Source: Ophioderma brevispina (Eukaryota; Echinodermata; Ophiuroidea; Amphilepidida; Ophiodermatidae). Taken from it: a stretch of DNA of 64,000 bases. The notes below the pieces were generated by a model. It was not told where the DNA came from. It saw only the letters and a program-made list of their open reading frames with translations, and did not search any database. The position numbers were made by a program, and so were the translations under genes. Positions within the stretch are counted from its first letter, which is position 1. Every line of letters begins with the position of its first letter. Shown here piece after piece: positions 22,966 through 34,041 of the stretch. The stretch is from assembly GCA_023653785.1 (NCBI GenBank), contig JAMKCH010058438.1, forward strand, positions 35,273 to 99,272, read 5' to 3'.

Positions 22966-23734
22966 TTTAATTCAAGAACTTCATTGAATCCGACTGTACA
23001 TCCTTTTTCATATGAGCGGTATTGTCTTATTACAATAGCCCCCACAGAGGACTGTAAAAACTATTTTCCGGTTGCCGTAACAACCCATATTTTAGCCGGT
23101 AGCATTATAATGGGAAAGAAATCTCGAAGTATGTTTGCAGATGAGATAGACAAATCTAAGTTTTATTGGTATCAAAATCTCAGGTTCGTGGTATGAAAGG
23201 TGGGATCCAGCCTGAGATTGGGTAGTGTTCCTTTGAAAGCTTTTAAAAAGACTTAAAGTCTTAAAGACTTATAACTCTTAGAAGACTTCACAAGATTTTG
23301 AGACTTAAAAGTCCTAACTCCTTAAACGGCTTGAAAGTTACAATGGGCATCTAAGCGGGAAAATAGAAAAAAAAGAATGCAGCTTTTTTTCAAGTGTTGC
23401 AATATATTTTCAATGTAAATCTTATAATTTACGTACTACTTTTTAGATAGTTTCATCCAATTGTTTAGAGATTTGACATTGTTTAATACCTAAACATTAG
23501 CTTACATGTCTCTGTAGAGACGTCTCATAAACATAAATAAACATAGGCAAAAAATTGTTTGATTGTCCTCATCCGACCGCCCCTACTTTTAGAAATCAGG
23601 AAAAAGTTTTTTTTGTCCTTTTCCTGTGCAAAAGAAGATCGACCGCTAATTTGAAAAATTCCTAAGATTTTTTTTTTTAAAATTGTAACTTTCTGAAATG
23701 TAAAAAAGATGATTTTAACATTTTCTTAGATGTT
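22966..23734. other. No gene; AAGACTT-rich patch and shared ADEIDK word
   Basis: A 70-codon plus-strand frame (22984-23196) contains FADEIDKSKFYW. The underlying GCAGATGAGATAGACAAA recurs with one change on the minus strand near 33750-33770 (ADEIDKTE). Around 23240-23335 AAGACTT / AAGTCTT words are repeated in both orientations. Neither stretch can be assigned a function. Confidence 0.4.
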
Positions 23735-24215
23735 AGTTGGGTTTCATATGTACAAAGATGCATTTTTTTGAGTAATTTTTAATGTTTTGATTACCTTTAT
23801 ATACAAAAAACATGTTTCAATATATTTTGCTATTGAACATAACAAAGAAGAAGTTATTTCCGGACCGACCCAACTCTAAAATGTCGTCTTCGCCATTAAA
23901 CAAGTTTTTTGGCCTTATGGCATGGCATGTCTACAGACAACTGTAGAAATGAGACATTTTGCGAAGACATGTCTATTTTGTATTGTACACCTTCCTTAAG
24001 ATGCTCAAATATGAATGTCTCAAAACGGCCTCAAAGGATGTCTTCTATAGAAGTGTCTTTCATATTTGGCTAACGCAATATTGTATCTAGATTAGATTGC
24101 ATCAGCTTCTAACTGTTTAATGTTTCTGGATTGTTGGTTTTTGAACTCTTACAGAACACATACTAACGTGTCAGGCCAAATTCATCAAATCTTGCTTAGT
24201 TAGCTGACATTGTAA
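23735..24215 (+). repeat. Dispersed repeat, copy 1 (pair with 27345-27835)
   Basis: Shares a long diverged match with 27345-27835 in the same orientation. Anchor words include CCGACCCAACTCTAAAATGT, TTATGGCATGGCATG, ACAGACAACTGTAGAAATGA and CTATAGAAGTGTC. An intact reading frame is absent in both copies. Confidence 0.85.
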
Positions 24216-24293
24216 TGAGACACACGGACTATTGTTTGTTCTTTAGGCCTTATAACTTAAATTTAAAAAAAAAACATGACACACCATGCAGAT

Positions 24294-24306
24294 TGGTCAA
24301 AGGTCA
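24294..24306 (+). promoter_or_regulatory. DR1-type nuclear-receptor half-site pair
   Basis: TGGTCA-A-AGGTCA is a direct repeat of nuclear-receptor half-sites with one-base spacing, followed by another AAGG. It matches the DR1 form used by HNF4/RXR-type receptors. It lies far from both genes and similar words occur in repeats near 48470 and 48592, so it may be repeat-borne. Confidence 0.25.
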
Positions 24307-24591
24307 AAGGCTACACACTCTTGGTTCTGATTGAGACTGTTTTGTTTAGAATCTCAAACTACAGCTGTCCTAAAAATGGTACGACCGAAACGACTTTATA
24401 TCAAGTTGAACATATTAAGTAAATCGTTTTGTATACATTGCATTAAAGAAAAGACCAGGACTTTCCTATATTTTTTGTTTCATCTCATTTGCTTGTTTCA
24501 ATGAGAGATAACTCCAGTTTACTGCGGAAACACAAAATCGAGTTTGTGCCACGTGTCTGTTGAGTGAAAAGCGATATCTTTAAATGTAAAT

Positions 24592-24913
24592 GGGTGAAAA
24601 TTTCACTCCCCAAAAGGTGAACGCTTGTAAACCGTACTCCAAGATGAGTGGTTCGTATTTAAACGAGCGAATTTCCACTCAAAAGAATGAAACACTCCAA
24701 AAAATTGGATTTCCATTCCGTTGAGGGTTATACAAGGACACCATTTTGAGGAGTTAAACACTGACAGCACGAAACGAGTTGAAATCCACTATTTTTTTGG
24801 AGTGATTTTTTTACTCTTTGAGTGGAAATATTGCTCCCTTTTTCGCGACAAACCCACTCATTTTGGAGTGGTTTAGAAGAGTTTCAACTCTTTGGGGAGT
24901 GAAATTTTCACCC
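24592..24913. mobile_element. 322-bp MITE with GGGTGAAAATTTCACTCCCC ends
   Basis: The left end GGGTGAAAATTTCACTCCCC and the right end are inverted copies over at least 23 bases. The interior is composed of alternating AGAGTG / CACTC words in both orientations (ACTCCAAAAAA, TTTTGGAGTG), giving extensive self-complementarity. No transposase frame is present. The target duplication is unclear. Confidence 0.75.
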
Positions 24914-26029
24914 GTTAACCTTAGAGAGTAAGTTTGATTCACTTGAAACTGATTTGGAAATATTCAAAAGGGATTAACTCATACGCGATCGAACTTTAAA
25001 TTGAAGGAAGATTACGTAATGGTGGAAATAATTATCATCAGTAAGTCTGGCTTTAAGATACGTGGTATACATTCGACATACTCTTGTTTGTTAGAAGAGA
25101 ATCACGACCGACATCCATAGTACTTTGGAGGAGATTTTGTTATTGTCTTGAGTATCTGAAACACAACTTAATGTGCGGCGTGACCGACTTTTTATGTGAC
25201 TTCAGCTACACTCATGTGTTTCTCCTGGTCTGGGGCTTCAAGACAGCAATGGCACAGTTACAAAGCACATGCCAAGTATGATAACTTATTTTAAAATTTC
25301 ATATATTTAATCATGTTTTTTGTTCCATGTTTTTTGAGACAGGCTGTATTATAAGTAAATACTCAAGTACTGAATTCTGTATTTAATTTAATTTTAAAAA
25401 AAATCTACATTCCACACATTTGTCCATGCTTACCATATATTTTTTTTTTCAAAACATGTAAGATACAGACAACTTGCAAAAATTGGAAAGTAGGCTTATA
25501 TGGACAGGTCATGTATGTTTGATGATTGTGTGACAAAGGAGTAGACTACGAAATTAAAAATGAAAGTGTCAAAATAGAGTTTTAACTCAACCATAAATCA
25601 TTTCCTGTATTTTAATGACAGTGGTACCTATTAAGACCATAAAACAATTGTGTGTGATTTGTTTTTAAAAAAAAAAAAAAAACATTTCTCATTTTGGTTA
25701 TAGACGAAACGATTAACCCGTTTAAAAGACACCAATTTCATTCAAGCTTGATGTTTCCTGCTGCACCCTTCCCTTTGCAATATCAATGATTGATGATGTT
25801 CATAAATCACGTCTGTTATGTGATGTCAAATAATAATTTAAATCAATATAATAGTATCTAATTGTTTTTTGCCGCGTTGACTTAAATTATCTCAATATGT
25901 AATTCTGGTTACAAAACAATTAATGGAAGAACAAGAATGCCCCAAGATGAATCCACATTTGGAATTTTTTTCATGGCGAATATAATTCAACATTGTCTAA
26001 TCTAAAACTCAAAATATAAAGGCAATCTT
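24914..26029. other. No gene seen
   Basis: AT-rich sequence with an A run near 25667-25682. Short frames (for example about 65 codons at 25084-25281) lack domains and splice signals. Confidence 0.5.
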
Positions 26030-26622
26030 CTCCATTCGTCACAAGCTTATGGAAGACATATTGACACGACCACTAATAGCCAGAAAGAATAATATTTACC
26101 GAGAATAAAAGCGAGCCAAATACCACACACTACACAGGAACCATGTTTTCTATAGCCTATAAAAGGATCAAACATTACATATCTCTAATTAATAATTTCA
26201 CCATAGTGAAAAATTATACAGGCCCTTTATATCCGCAAATAGCGTACACATCGCCACGTTACTAAGTTTAATCCCTATTTACGAACATGGACTATTCCAC
26301 ATGGCCAGATCGGAGGACGAAACCAAAACATCACTTTCTTGAAACACTTGGCTCACAAATCGTCCAAAATTCCCCTTTTTCCCCTCCCCCAAAACACAAA
26401 CAAGCCTTCGGCCTCTTAGATAAGACTTGGCAACCCAATCACCAATATCAAAGTTTTGATGAGTCTCCAGCCCCCGGCCGTCTCCTTCTATCCAAAACCG
26501 TTGACAAAAGTCCAAATTTTTCCTCACAATGCAAAAGGCAGTAACCTACTCCCAATCTTGCACACTTACTGTCTCTGTCGGCACATTTTTGATTTTCAAA
26601 AGTAGCCAATTCCCAATATTGC
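26030..26622 (+). repeat. Dispersed repeat block 1 (inverted copy at 39255-39835)
   Basis: Reads in parallel with the reverse complement of 39255-39835. Shared words include GACCACTAATAGCCAGA, TATTTACCGAGAATAAAAGCG, AAATCGTCCAAAATTCC and AACCGTTGACAAAAGTCCAAA. The overlapping open frames on the two strands (26279-26544) are decayed repeat, not genes. Confidence 0.88.
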
Positions 26623-27300
26623 TGTGTTTGGTTTGATTCATTAACTGGGTCCTAATAAGCTACCTAACTTGTTGTTGCACCTTTTTTTTGTATTTTTATT
26701 TTGTAATTATTTATATTACTTTTATGAACTGGAGGTGCCATGCGGTCTGGCAAACTTTGGCCTTTTGTCACCTCCGCTATTAATTGTATATTTTTCTCAC
26801 TTCCTTTGTATGGTACTCATTATAAGTCGATGATATGGAAATAAAAGAACTATTACATTTGTCTTTATTTTTTATTATTTTAAGATTTTGTATTTTATTA
26901 GTTCAATTTCATTTAATTACATTGCTTATGATGTATTTTCATTTAGTTTCATTTTTTGTTATTTTTTTACATTTATTTTTGTTTCTTAACTTTTGTTCTT
27001 AATTTTTACATTTTTCAGAAATCCTTCCTAAGTTGCTTATATTAATTTTTATTCTTTTTAATTCTTTTAATTTAATCTTGTTTTTCTTTTAACTTCTTAT
27101 TTGTTATTTGTCTTTTCTTTTTTGTTTGTTTTTTAGCGTTTTCTTTTTTTCACTCATTATTCAATTATTCTTTTGAAGTTTTTTATTTTTGTATTTTATT
27201 TATGTTTAAATTTAGTTTCTTTGTTTCCATTGTCATTTTTGTTTCATTTACTTATTCCCACTTCGAGATTCACTTTAAGCTGTGTAGGTTGTTAAAAGAA
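26623..27300 (+). repeat. Dispersed repeat block 2 (inverted copy at 40095-40745)
   Basis: Reads in parallel with the reverse complement of 40095-40745: GGTTTGATT, TTACTTTTATGAAC, GGTCACCTCCGC (GTCACCTCCGC here), ATGGTACTCATTA and, at the end, TTTAGCGTTTT and TTCATTTACTTATTC. The block is T-rich on the plus strand. In copy 2 the order of blocks 1 and 2 is exchanged. Confidence 0.85.
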
Positions 27301-27344
27301 GTAAAAAGTTCGGGGAAAATGAGTAAAAAAAGTCAATTAACGGC

Positions 27345-27835
27345 ACATCTGTTTCCTGGTAACAAGGATGCATTTTTTGTCTAGTAATTTTTAATTTTGA
27401 TAAACTTTATTAATACAAAAAACTTTTGTAATAAAAATAAAAAAAGTAAAAAAAACCATTTATATTAAAAAAAAAGAAGTTTTTCCGACCGACCCAACTC
27501 TAAAATGTCGTCTTTCGCCATGAAACAATTTTTTGCCTTATGGCATGGCATGTTCTACAGACAACTGTAGAAATGAGACAGGTTGGCGAGACATGTCTAG
27601 TTGTATTAGTACCTCGTGCCTTAAGATGTTCAAATTATGACATGCTCAAAACGCCTCAAAGGATGTGCTTCTATAGAAGTGTCCTTTCATATTTGGCATA
27701 CCGCATTAATTGTATATAGATTGATTGCATCACTGCTGAACGTGTTTTTAAAATTTCTGATGTGTTTTGAAATCTACGAACACATAACATAACGTGCGGT
27801 CCAATTCATAAAATCTTGCCTAGTTTAGTGACACT
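27345..27835 (+). repeat. Dispersed repeat, copy 2 (pair with 23735-24215)
   Basis: Same segment as 23735-24215 (see the anchor words there). Here it follows directly on block 2, so blocks 1 and 2 plus this segment may be one 1.8-kb element of which other copies are fragments. Confidence 0.8.
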
Positions 27836-28182
27836 AAGGCCTGGTAAGATTCTAAAATCCCTAGTATGCAACTACAGAATTTACAACTAAATACTTGAAT
27901 TCACATAACCTTACTCATAACCTGCTAACTAGTGTTATATACTATAGGAAACTCGTGTTGCCAACTATCTCAATCTTTTTGTCTACAGAATTGGGTGTTT
28001 CGGGCGGAATGGCCTTGGTTTGTAGCGGGGGTTGTGGGGGGCATTTAAATTCAATACATTAAATGACTACCTTTTGTGTTTGAAGTTGTTTCATCTCAGA
28101 GCCTTAACATGCTTTGATCACCTGCGAAAAACCCAGGATCAAAAATGATGCTAATATAGTAGCGTTCCGTATATATAGCCTG
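27836..28182. other. No gene; weak inverted match to 28880-29025
   Basis: Words such as AGTATGCAACTA / TAGTTGCAAACT and CATAACCTTACT / AGTAAGGTTTATG pair this stretch with 28880-29025 in inverted orientation, enclosing the CACTG element. It may be the outer frame of an older element. No coding sequence is apparent. Confidence 0.4.
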
Positions 28183-28757
28183 CACTGTTGAATTCCGTAA
28201 ATTAAGAAAACCAGATTTTCCGTAAATTTACAGAAATCTAGTTTAAAACAATACACTGTGATGTGGATCGGGTGAAAACTTCGCCAGGACAGTTTTTGAA
28301 AAAATAAAAGAAAACCTTAAAATTTTATATTTGTAAAATTAAAAATATTTTTTGTTGTAGATTGTATTAGGCGTAACTTTTTGATGTTATATATTATTAA
28401 AGAAAAGGGGAAGTACGTCTTCAGTGATAGTAAAACTCAAAATATAAATTTCCCGCCATGTGCGGGTTGTCCCATATCGCTCACAAATAAAAACAAAAGC
28501 ACATAAAAAATATTAATTACGGAAATATTTGCAAAAATTTCCGGCAGCAAAATTTCCGGATTTTTTTGTTTCGTTCCGTAATTTTAAATTACGGGAAAAT
28601 TCTTTAAAACAAATTTGGTTTTCATAAATGAGACAAATTTCTGTAAAATTACTGTTAAAGTTCCGTTAATTGACAAAATTCTGTAAAATTTACCCTAAAA
28701 AGTCTGGAAATTCGGCTGGCCAAAATTTCACGAATTACGAAAATTTTTCTCACAGTG
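28183..28757 (-). mobile_element. CACTG-ended MITE with a nested insertion
   Basis: In reverse orientation this element matches the 319-bp element at 47062-47380 across both arms (shared GAATTAAGAAAAC, CCAGACTTTTTAGGGTAAAT, TTTAAAATTACGG). Compared with that uninterrupted copy, about 235 bp (about 28253-28486) are extra here, between AGTTTAAAACAAT and AAAAACAAAAGCACATAAAAA. The ends are CACTGTTG and CAGTG. There is no coding frame. Confidence 0.78.
28253..28486. mobile_element. Insertion nested in the CACTG element
   Basis: This segment is absent from the paralogous element at 47062-47380, which reads straight through the equivalent point. It starts ACACTGTGATGTGGATCGGG and ends near CATATCGCTCAC. 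It carries a short GCCATGTGCGGG stretch and no open frame. Its own ends are not clearly inverted, so its class is unknown. Confidence 0.6.
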
Positions 28758-30829
28758 TGTCCACATGAGCAAACCTATGAGGTTATACCAATCTTCATTG
28801 TAATGTTAACCCGTAATTCACCGTAAACACATGACATCAACTGATTTAGTTGCCCACCTAGTGAGTTAGAGTTCTCTGGATCAACTCTACATTTGGCAAG
28901 ATTCTTAAAATGAACTATGATTTTTAGTTCTAGTCAGGGTTTTTATGAATTTCAAGTAGTACTCAACTAGGCTTATCGTAAGTCCCTTTTAGTTGCAAAC
29001 TAGGCTTAGTAAGGTTTATGCATGTGGCCCAGTGTTCAAAATTGTTCTTGAAGAACCCGGGTTAAACTACTGTGTGATAGTGTCCATGAAGATACTTTTC
29101 AATTCAATGCACAGTACATCATTATCCCCTATAGCATCATATCACGTTTAGGGACGAGAAGCCCAGTTTTAGAAGCGGATGAAACGAGTACCCGAATAAA
29201 ACCTACGCGACCAGTATGGATTGAAACCAAATGCATATGAAATCGAAGGCCCGCCGGAAACCATGGTGGCATGATGAAGATTCTCTGCGCTAAGCCAACC
29301 ACCTAGATTCTTTTTTGAAGAAAATACCACCAGGTTTATTCCCGACAATCATGCAAAGACTGCATGTGCGGGAGGAGTGGGTGAACCCCCGCAGCAAAAA
29401 ATATATGGAGGAGCTTGGCCCAAACGCTAAGGAAAGTGGGCACTTAGCGCACGAGCTTGCTCGGCACGATACACTTTTGACTTCACTTTACCCTTTACTT
29501 CATGTGAACTACACAGATGACAAAAAAATTAAATTTACTTAGTATTTTTGAAATTATGTTCCAATCACAGAGTGGTTATTTCCGGGTTTATGTTGTATAG
29601 TTTCGGAACATTTTTCACAGTTTTTTGAATATCGGAAATGTGATCGTTATTCATTTGTTAACCTTAAGTGAAATTTTCATTTGGACATCCGGTTTTGAAA
29701 CAAAAGGGAGTTATAGTATACAATTAACATCAGCGATTGAAGCTCGGAAATGGCCAAATTTACAATGAATGGTGCTTAGAACAATAAAAGGAGGCTTCAT
29801 ATTTGTATTCATACGCCTAACAAAATGTACTTGGTTAAAAAGTGAACGAAAACACGTGGATTCAATGCAAACAATAAGAAAACAAATTCCCATTTAATCA
29901 TTTATGTTTATAATTAGAATTAAAGGGGAATGTTGAGTTTAGTAAGTGCTCGTATTAAAGAGACACGGTCATATTTCTAGCAAAATACAAAATATCTTAA
30001 AAGGGGCATTTCGTCTAATATACTTATGAGCAAATAATAAATTCAGCCAGGCTATGTTTTATATTGATTGCCTTTGTTTTCACTTTCAAGGCATACTAAA
30101 TGACACTAAATATGGCTGTTTTCAGCTGCATCAGAAAAGAGGTGAGGCATTTTTATTTGAAATTTATGAGGAATGGACCCCTAGAGGTCTCTAAATCATA
30201 TGAAAATGACTATGGTTGATTAACAACACAATTAGGGCTATCATCCATCAAAATTTCAGGATTGAGATCATATTATTTTAAGAAAATTAAAAATAAGTTT
30301 GACCTTATCCCAAAAAGTGAGGAGGGAAGACTATATACGAGAATCCGATATTTTTTTATGTGTCTTAAGTGCATAAGGTCTTCTGCACTCCGTTAGTGCA
30401 TAAGGGGGGTCTCTCTGAAAACCACTTTGCTGTTGGAATTTTTTACCCAAACTCTGGTTATTTATGGGTTACATCAACACGACCATATAACAGGAAAAAT
30501 GAAAATCGGTTGTACCGATTCAAAATGACGGCCCATAAAATTTAGCTCATAATAGGAGAACATCAATACATTTTCATTGCTGAAATAAAAATTAAAAAAC
30601 AACCCGTTACTTCAGTCGATTTAAGGGGCCCAAAAAAGCTTTGGACTTAGCGTCACGTTCCCACCAGAAGCTTATTTAGGCTAATTAGCATAAAAAAAGG
30701 CCCATGGTCGATTTTTTTTTTCACCAAAATATGCGAAACGATATTTAGGTAATTTACCAAACAAAAAAATGGTGCACTAACAATTAGCGTTAAAAATGTT
30801 GCTCGAAAAACAATCCTGGTGTCCACAGG

Positions 30830-31350
30830 AATTAAGAGAATAAAGGTTATGATTTTGGGAACTGGTAATCTCTTTACGGACGAATTGAACACAAGGCGAT
30901 ACCAGTATTTTAATGGAAGAACGAGGCGGAGGCCGCCGAGTTCTTCCACGCAAAATAATAATGGTTGTCGCCGGGTTCATTCGTCGTAAAGAGGCGTTAC
31001 CGTTCCCAAAATCATACCTTTATTTCTCATTCTTAAACATTCTTTATCATTTAAGGTCATCTTAACTTATTTCGCAATGCTTTACGGCTTTTAAATACAA
31101 CAAACGGACCTGCCACCACCTGTTGACAACATCGAACAACCCGTTAATGCAACGATCATACGCAAACGAGATGCAACGTTGGCAGGCACGCGCGGAAAGT
31201 AGCAAAAACGGGTATGACGCGAGCGATTAACCCCCCCCCCCTAAACATACTTCAATACGAGCGCGTACATAACCTGGGTGTCAATTAAACGAATTAAACC
31301 GGGGCATCAACCAATGGAATGGCTTACATTTTTCACCAGATGTTTAAGAA
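30830..31350. mobile_element. Segment of about 520 bp present only in copy A, with a foldback at its start
   Basis: Copy B passes from AATCCTGGGAGCCACATGGA to CCCCTTTTAACATTGGACAT, whereas copy A has about 520 extra bases at that point. The first 200 bases (about 30834-31033) form a near-perfect hairpin. The left arm reads AATAAAGGTTATGATTTTGG, and the reverse complement of the right arm reads AATAAAGGTATGATTTTGGG. Pairing continues through CTCTTTACG, GAACGAGGCGG and GGAAGAAC to the apex at about 30934. The remainder (31034-31350) has a C run (31230-31240) and no frame. This is either an insertion in A or a deletion in B. Confidence 0.75.
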
Positions 31351-31379
31351 TTTCCCCTTTTAAAACATTGGACATAGAT

Positions 31380-32190
31380 CATGAGCTAGGATAATCTGGT
31401 TTTTCATAAAAAAACAGACTTTTTCGAAATCCTGGCTTGTCGATCAATTAACCCCGGCTTTCGATTGAAAAACCAGGTTTTGTTTATCGATTGAACGTAA
31501 AGTTTTTTGAAAAACTTGTTTCTGACGAGGAAACTTGGGTTTTTGCCGGAAAAAAAAAAAAAAAAAACTGTTTATTTTTCGAAGAAAAAAACCAGGTTTT
31601 CTTTTCTATTGTGGGATAGTATACCTTCCTTTGGCGCGTATGAATTTTGACACAAAAAGAAAAACATGTTCTTTTTCGATGATAAACCAGGTTTTCTCAT
31701 AAAACATTTTACGATTCGAAAACCCATGGGGTTCAAATAAACTTAGTTTTTTATTAGTCGAAAAAACTGTTTTTTATCGAAAAAAACAAAAGGTTTCAAA
31801 GGAACCTTGCTTATCGGAATTTGATATCTAAAAACCAAGTTTTCATTTTGAAAAAACCAGGGTTTTCGATCGATAAACTAAGTGTATTTAAAAACCCGCT
31901 TTTTAAAATCGAAAACCTGGTTTTTTTTCATGAAAAACAAGTGTTTCTAAAATCTTGTTATCGAATTTGATCGAATTGGAAAAAAAAAAAGCTAGGTTTT
32001 TTTATAAACATACTTTTCGAAAAGCTAGGATTTGACTAAACCAGTTTATCGATCAACCAAATCTGTTTTTTTTCAATTAAAAACAGGTTTTTTCAAAAAC
32101 TTTCGCTTAAATCGGGGATTTGATAAACCTGTCTTTTTTACTTTAAAAAGGTTTATCTAATTTGCAAAAGTAAAGTTTGAAAAACTGTGT
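31380..32190. repeat. Palindromic satellite AAAACCAGGTTTT, in copy A
   Basis: About 30 loosely spaced, diverged units of the type CGAAAAACCAGGTTTTTCGA(T), alternating with TTTTTATCGAAAAAAAC. The unit is itself close to a palindrome, so either strand can form a chain of small hairpins. The same satellite lies in copy B (35755-36510) and on both sides of the purine tract (37440-37565 and 38585-38735). Confidence 0.85.
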
Positions 32191-32650
32191 TTTCTCCGAC
32201 GGATGAAAACAGTGGCGTTAGATAGCGTGCTAGACTGGATTAAGGCGCCCGGGCAAGATGGTAACTTGCCCCTGAGGCGGTCCAGGGGGCGAAACCCCCG
32301 AACGCGAAAGCTCTCGAGTTTAGCATGTTTGAGTACATTTGGAGAGGTCTCATCATTTTATCTCATCATCATGAAGCAAAATTATCTATACTTGCCCCTG
32401 ACAGGGGGGCCAGGGTAGACCGTCCCACAGTCTCGGCTCTGTCTTCGGATTTAGGGGACAGTTAGGTTTGAACAATAAAAATAAAAAAATTATTTGAAAA
32501 TATTATATTTTTAACAACAGTGGCATCACCAAATGGCAGGCATATCATGTACAGTTATTACAAAAGATCAAGGAAATTAAATTCCTAAAAAAATCAAGAT
32601 CACAGGCCAAGGCTGGATGCCAAAAATTCAAAACACCACTCACCCATCCT

Positions 32651-34041
32651 GTCAGTACAGCAAATCTCCGAACGGATCTATTATACTAACTTTTTGGGGT
32701 ATATTACCCCTTTCTGTAAATGAGGGGCGCGCCATTTAACCCAAAAGGCACAATACACCAAATGGGAGGTATAAACACATGACCACGTGGTCTACTTAGC
32801 TAAAGATAAGAGGCTAAGAGCTTAAAGGGTAGGGGTGGGACAAATCCTTCAGGGGAAAAAATTGACTGATCGGGGAAATTTTTAACATAGGCAACTCGAC
32901 TTTCCTCTTCAAAAAGGACCCCTAAGTCATCGGGGCGGAAAGTACATGTTTCCCGTGGCGAAACGAAAAAAAGTTATGGACCCGTAGAAGTGCGGGAAAA
33001 GAGTGGATATTTGTCTCTGTTGAATTCTTTTAAATAGGTTCTATAATTCCATTATTCTTTAGCATGACTGCTATTCTAAACAAATCACAAAAAGAAAAAA
33101 TCACAAATCAAACAAACAATGCAGAAAAAAATATGCATAGGCCTATTAACAAAAAACTGCCAAACTACTTCTTTATTAGTAATAGGCCTACTGAAAGCAA
33201 CTGCAGGGCATTACAAATCAAAATCTTCCACTTCTTAAAATGACCTGAAAGTTTTGTTCTGTTTTAGCAATAGGCCTATAGGTCCAAATACTCAGTTTCC
33301 ATTTTATATTTGAGAAATTGATAAAAGTTTGTACAACCTAATGATTGATGCTATAAAGTACTAACATTGCATACAGGAAAGAAAGAAGGGGGAGGGGCGT
33401 GAAGGGGTCGGGGGGGGGCGGGGGGAGGGATGGGAAAAAAAGAAGGTCCACTTAAATGGTCCAACATTTAGAGAAAATTCTGATAAGAAAATTCAACTTT
33501 GGTTGATTTACAAATGTTCAAAAAAAAAGTCCCAAAAAGGTGTTTTTTAGGGGGTTAGGTCAACTTTTGAGCCCAAAAAAAAAAAAAAGTTCCACTTTTC
33601 GAAAAAAAAGGTCCACTTTTGTTCGAAAAAACTTCATATTTGCTTTGTTCGTGTTTAATTACAAATTTACTCCTAAAGAGGCATACCCGCGATCTTCAGC
33701 CCGACCGCGCCCACTGCACTCTGTAAGTACCTCAGTTTTGTCTATCTCATCCGCAGAAATATTTTGGCAGAAGTCTTTTCCGATGGCGCTTACAAAAAAT
33801 AAAGGAGGGTTTGTCTTTATCCCGGGGGGGGGGGGGGTGGAGGTGGATTCCAATATGCTCGTTCAAAAGACTACTTGCAAAATGGCGGGACTATCGCTTG
33901 GGGTGGGGTATCAAATCCACGAATAACAAGTTCGATGTCACACTAAGGGGTATTTTGATTGGCACTGGTTCATTGAATAAGAAGAATAAATTAACCTAAA
34001 ACAATTATGCAGCCAAAATATGAGGAGTGTGTATTGTTTCT
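32651..34041. other. Spacer between repeat copies A and B; no gene
   Basis: Contains three TAGGCCTA words (about 33137, 33183, 33272), a G-rich run (33400-33430), runs of A/T with GTCCACTTTT words (33500-33640) and a run of 14 G at 33824-33837. Two overlapping plus-strand frames (33540-33999) and a minus frame (33659-33853) have low-complexity ends and no domain. The word ADEIDK in the latter is shared with 23137-23155. Confidence 0.5.

Larger units (their letters stand above)
29208..32650 (+). repeat. Repeat unit, copy A (paired with 34042-37075)
   Basis: A long diverged match with 34042-37075 in the same orientation. It runs from CAGTATGG and CCAAATGCATATGAAATCG, through CTGCATGTGCGGG, GTTGAGTTTAGTAAGTGCTC, ACCCCTAGAGGTCTC and CATTGGACATAGATCATGAG, and ends near AGATCAAGGAAATTAAATTC. 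The copies differ by numerous small indels and by one large segment found only here (about 30830-31350). Frames within it (for example 29315-29542) are not preserved between copies. Confidence 0.9.

Noticed and set aside
29315..29542. 75-codon plus-strand frame in copy A as a gene
   Set aside because: The matching frame in copy B (34183-34383) is shifted by several indels, showing no constraint on the reading frame.
32260..32330. tRNA- or SINE-like segment (GCGAAACCCCCGAACGCGAAAG)
   Set aside because: No A-box/B-box pair with tRNA spacing and no cloverleaf could be drawn; it fits the GTGGCG...AGGGGG repeat-end type better.
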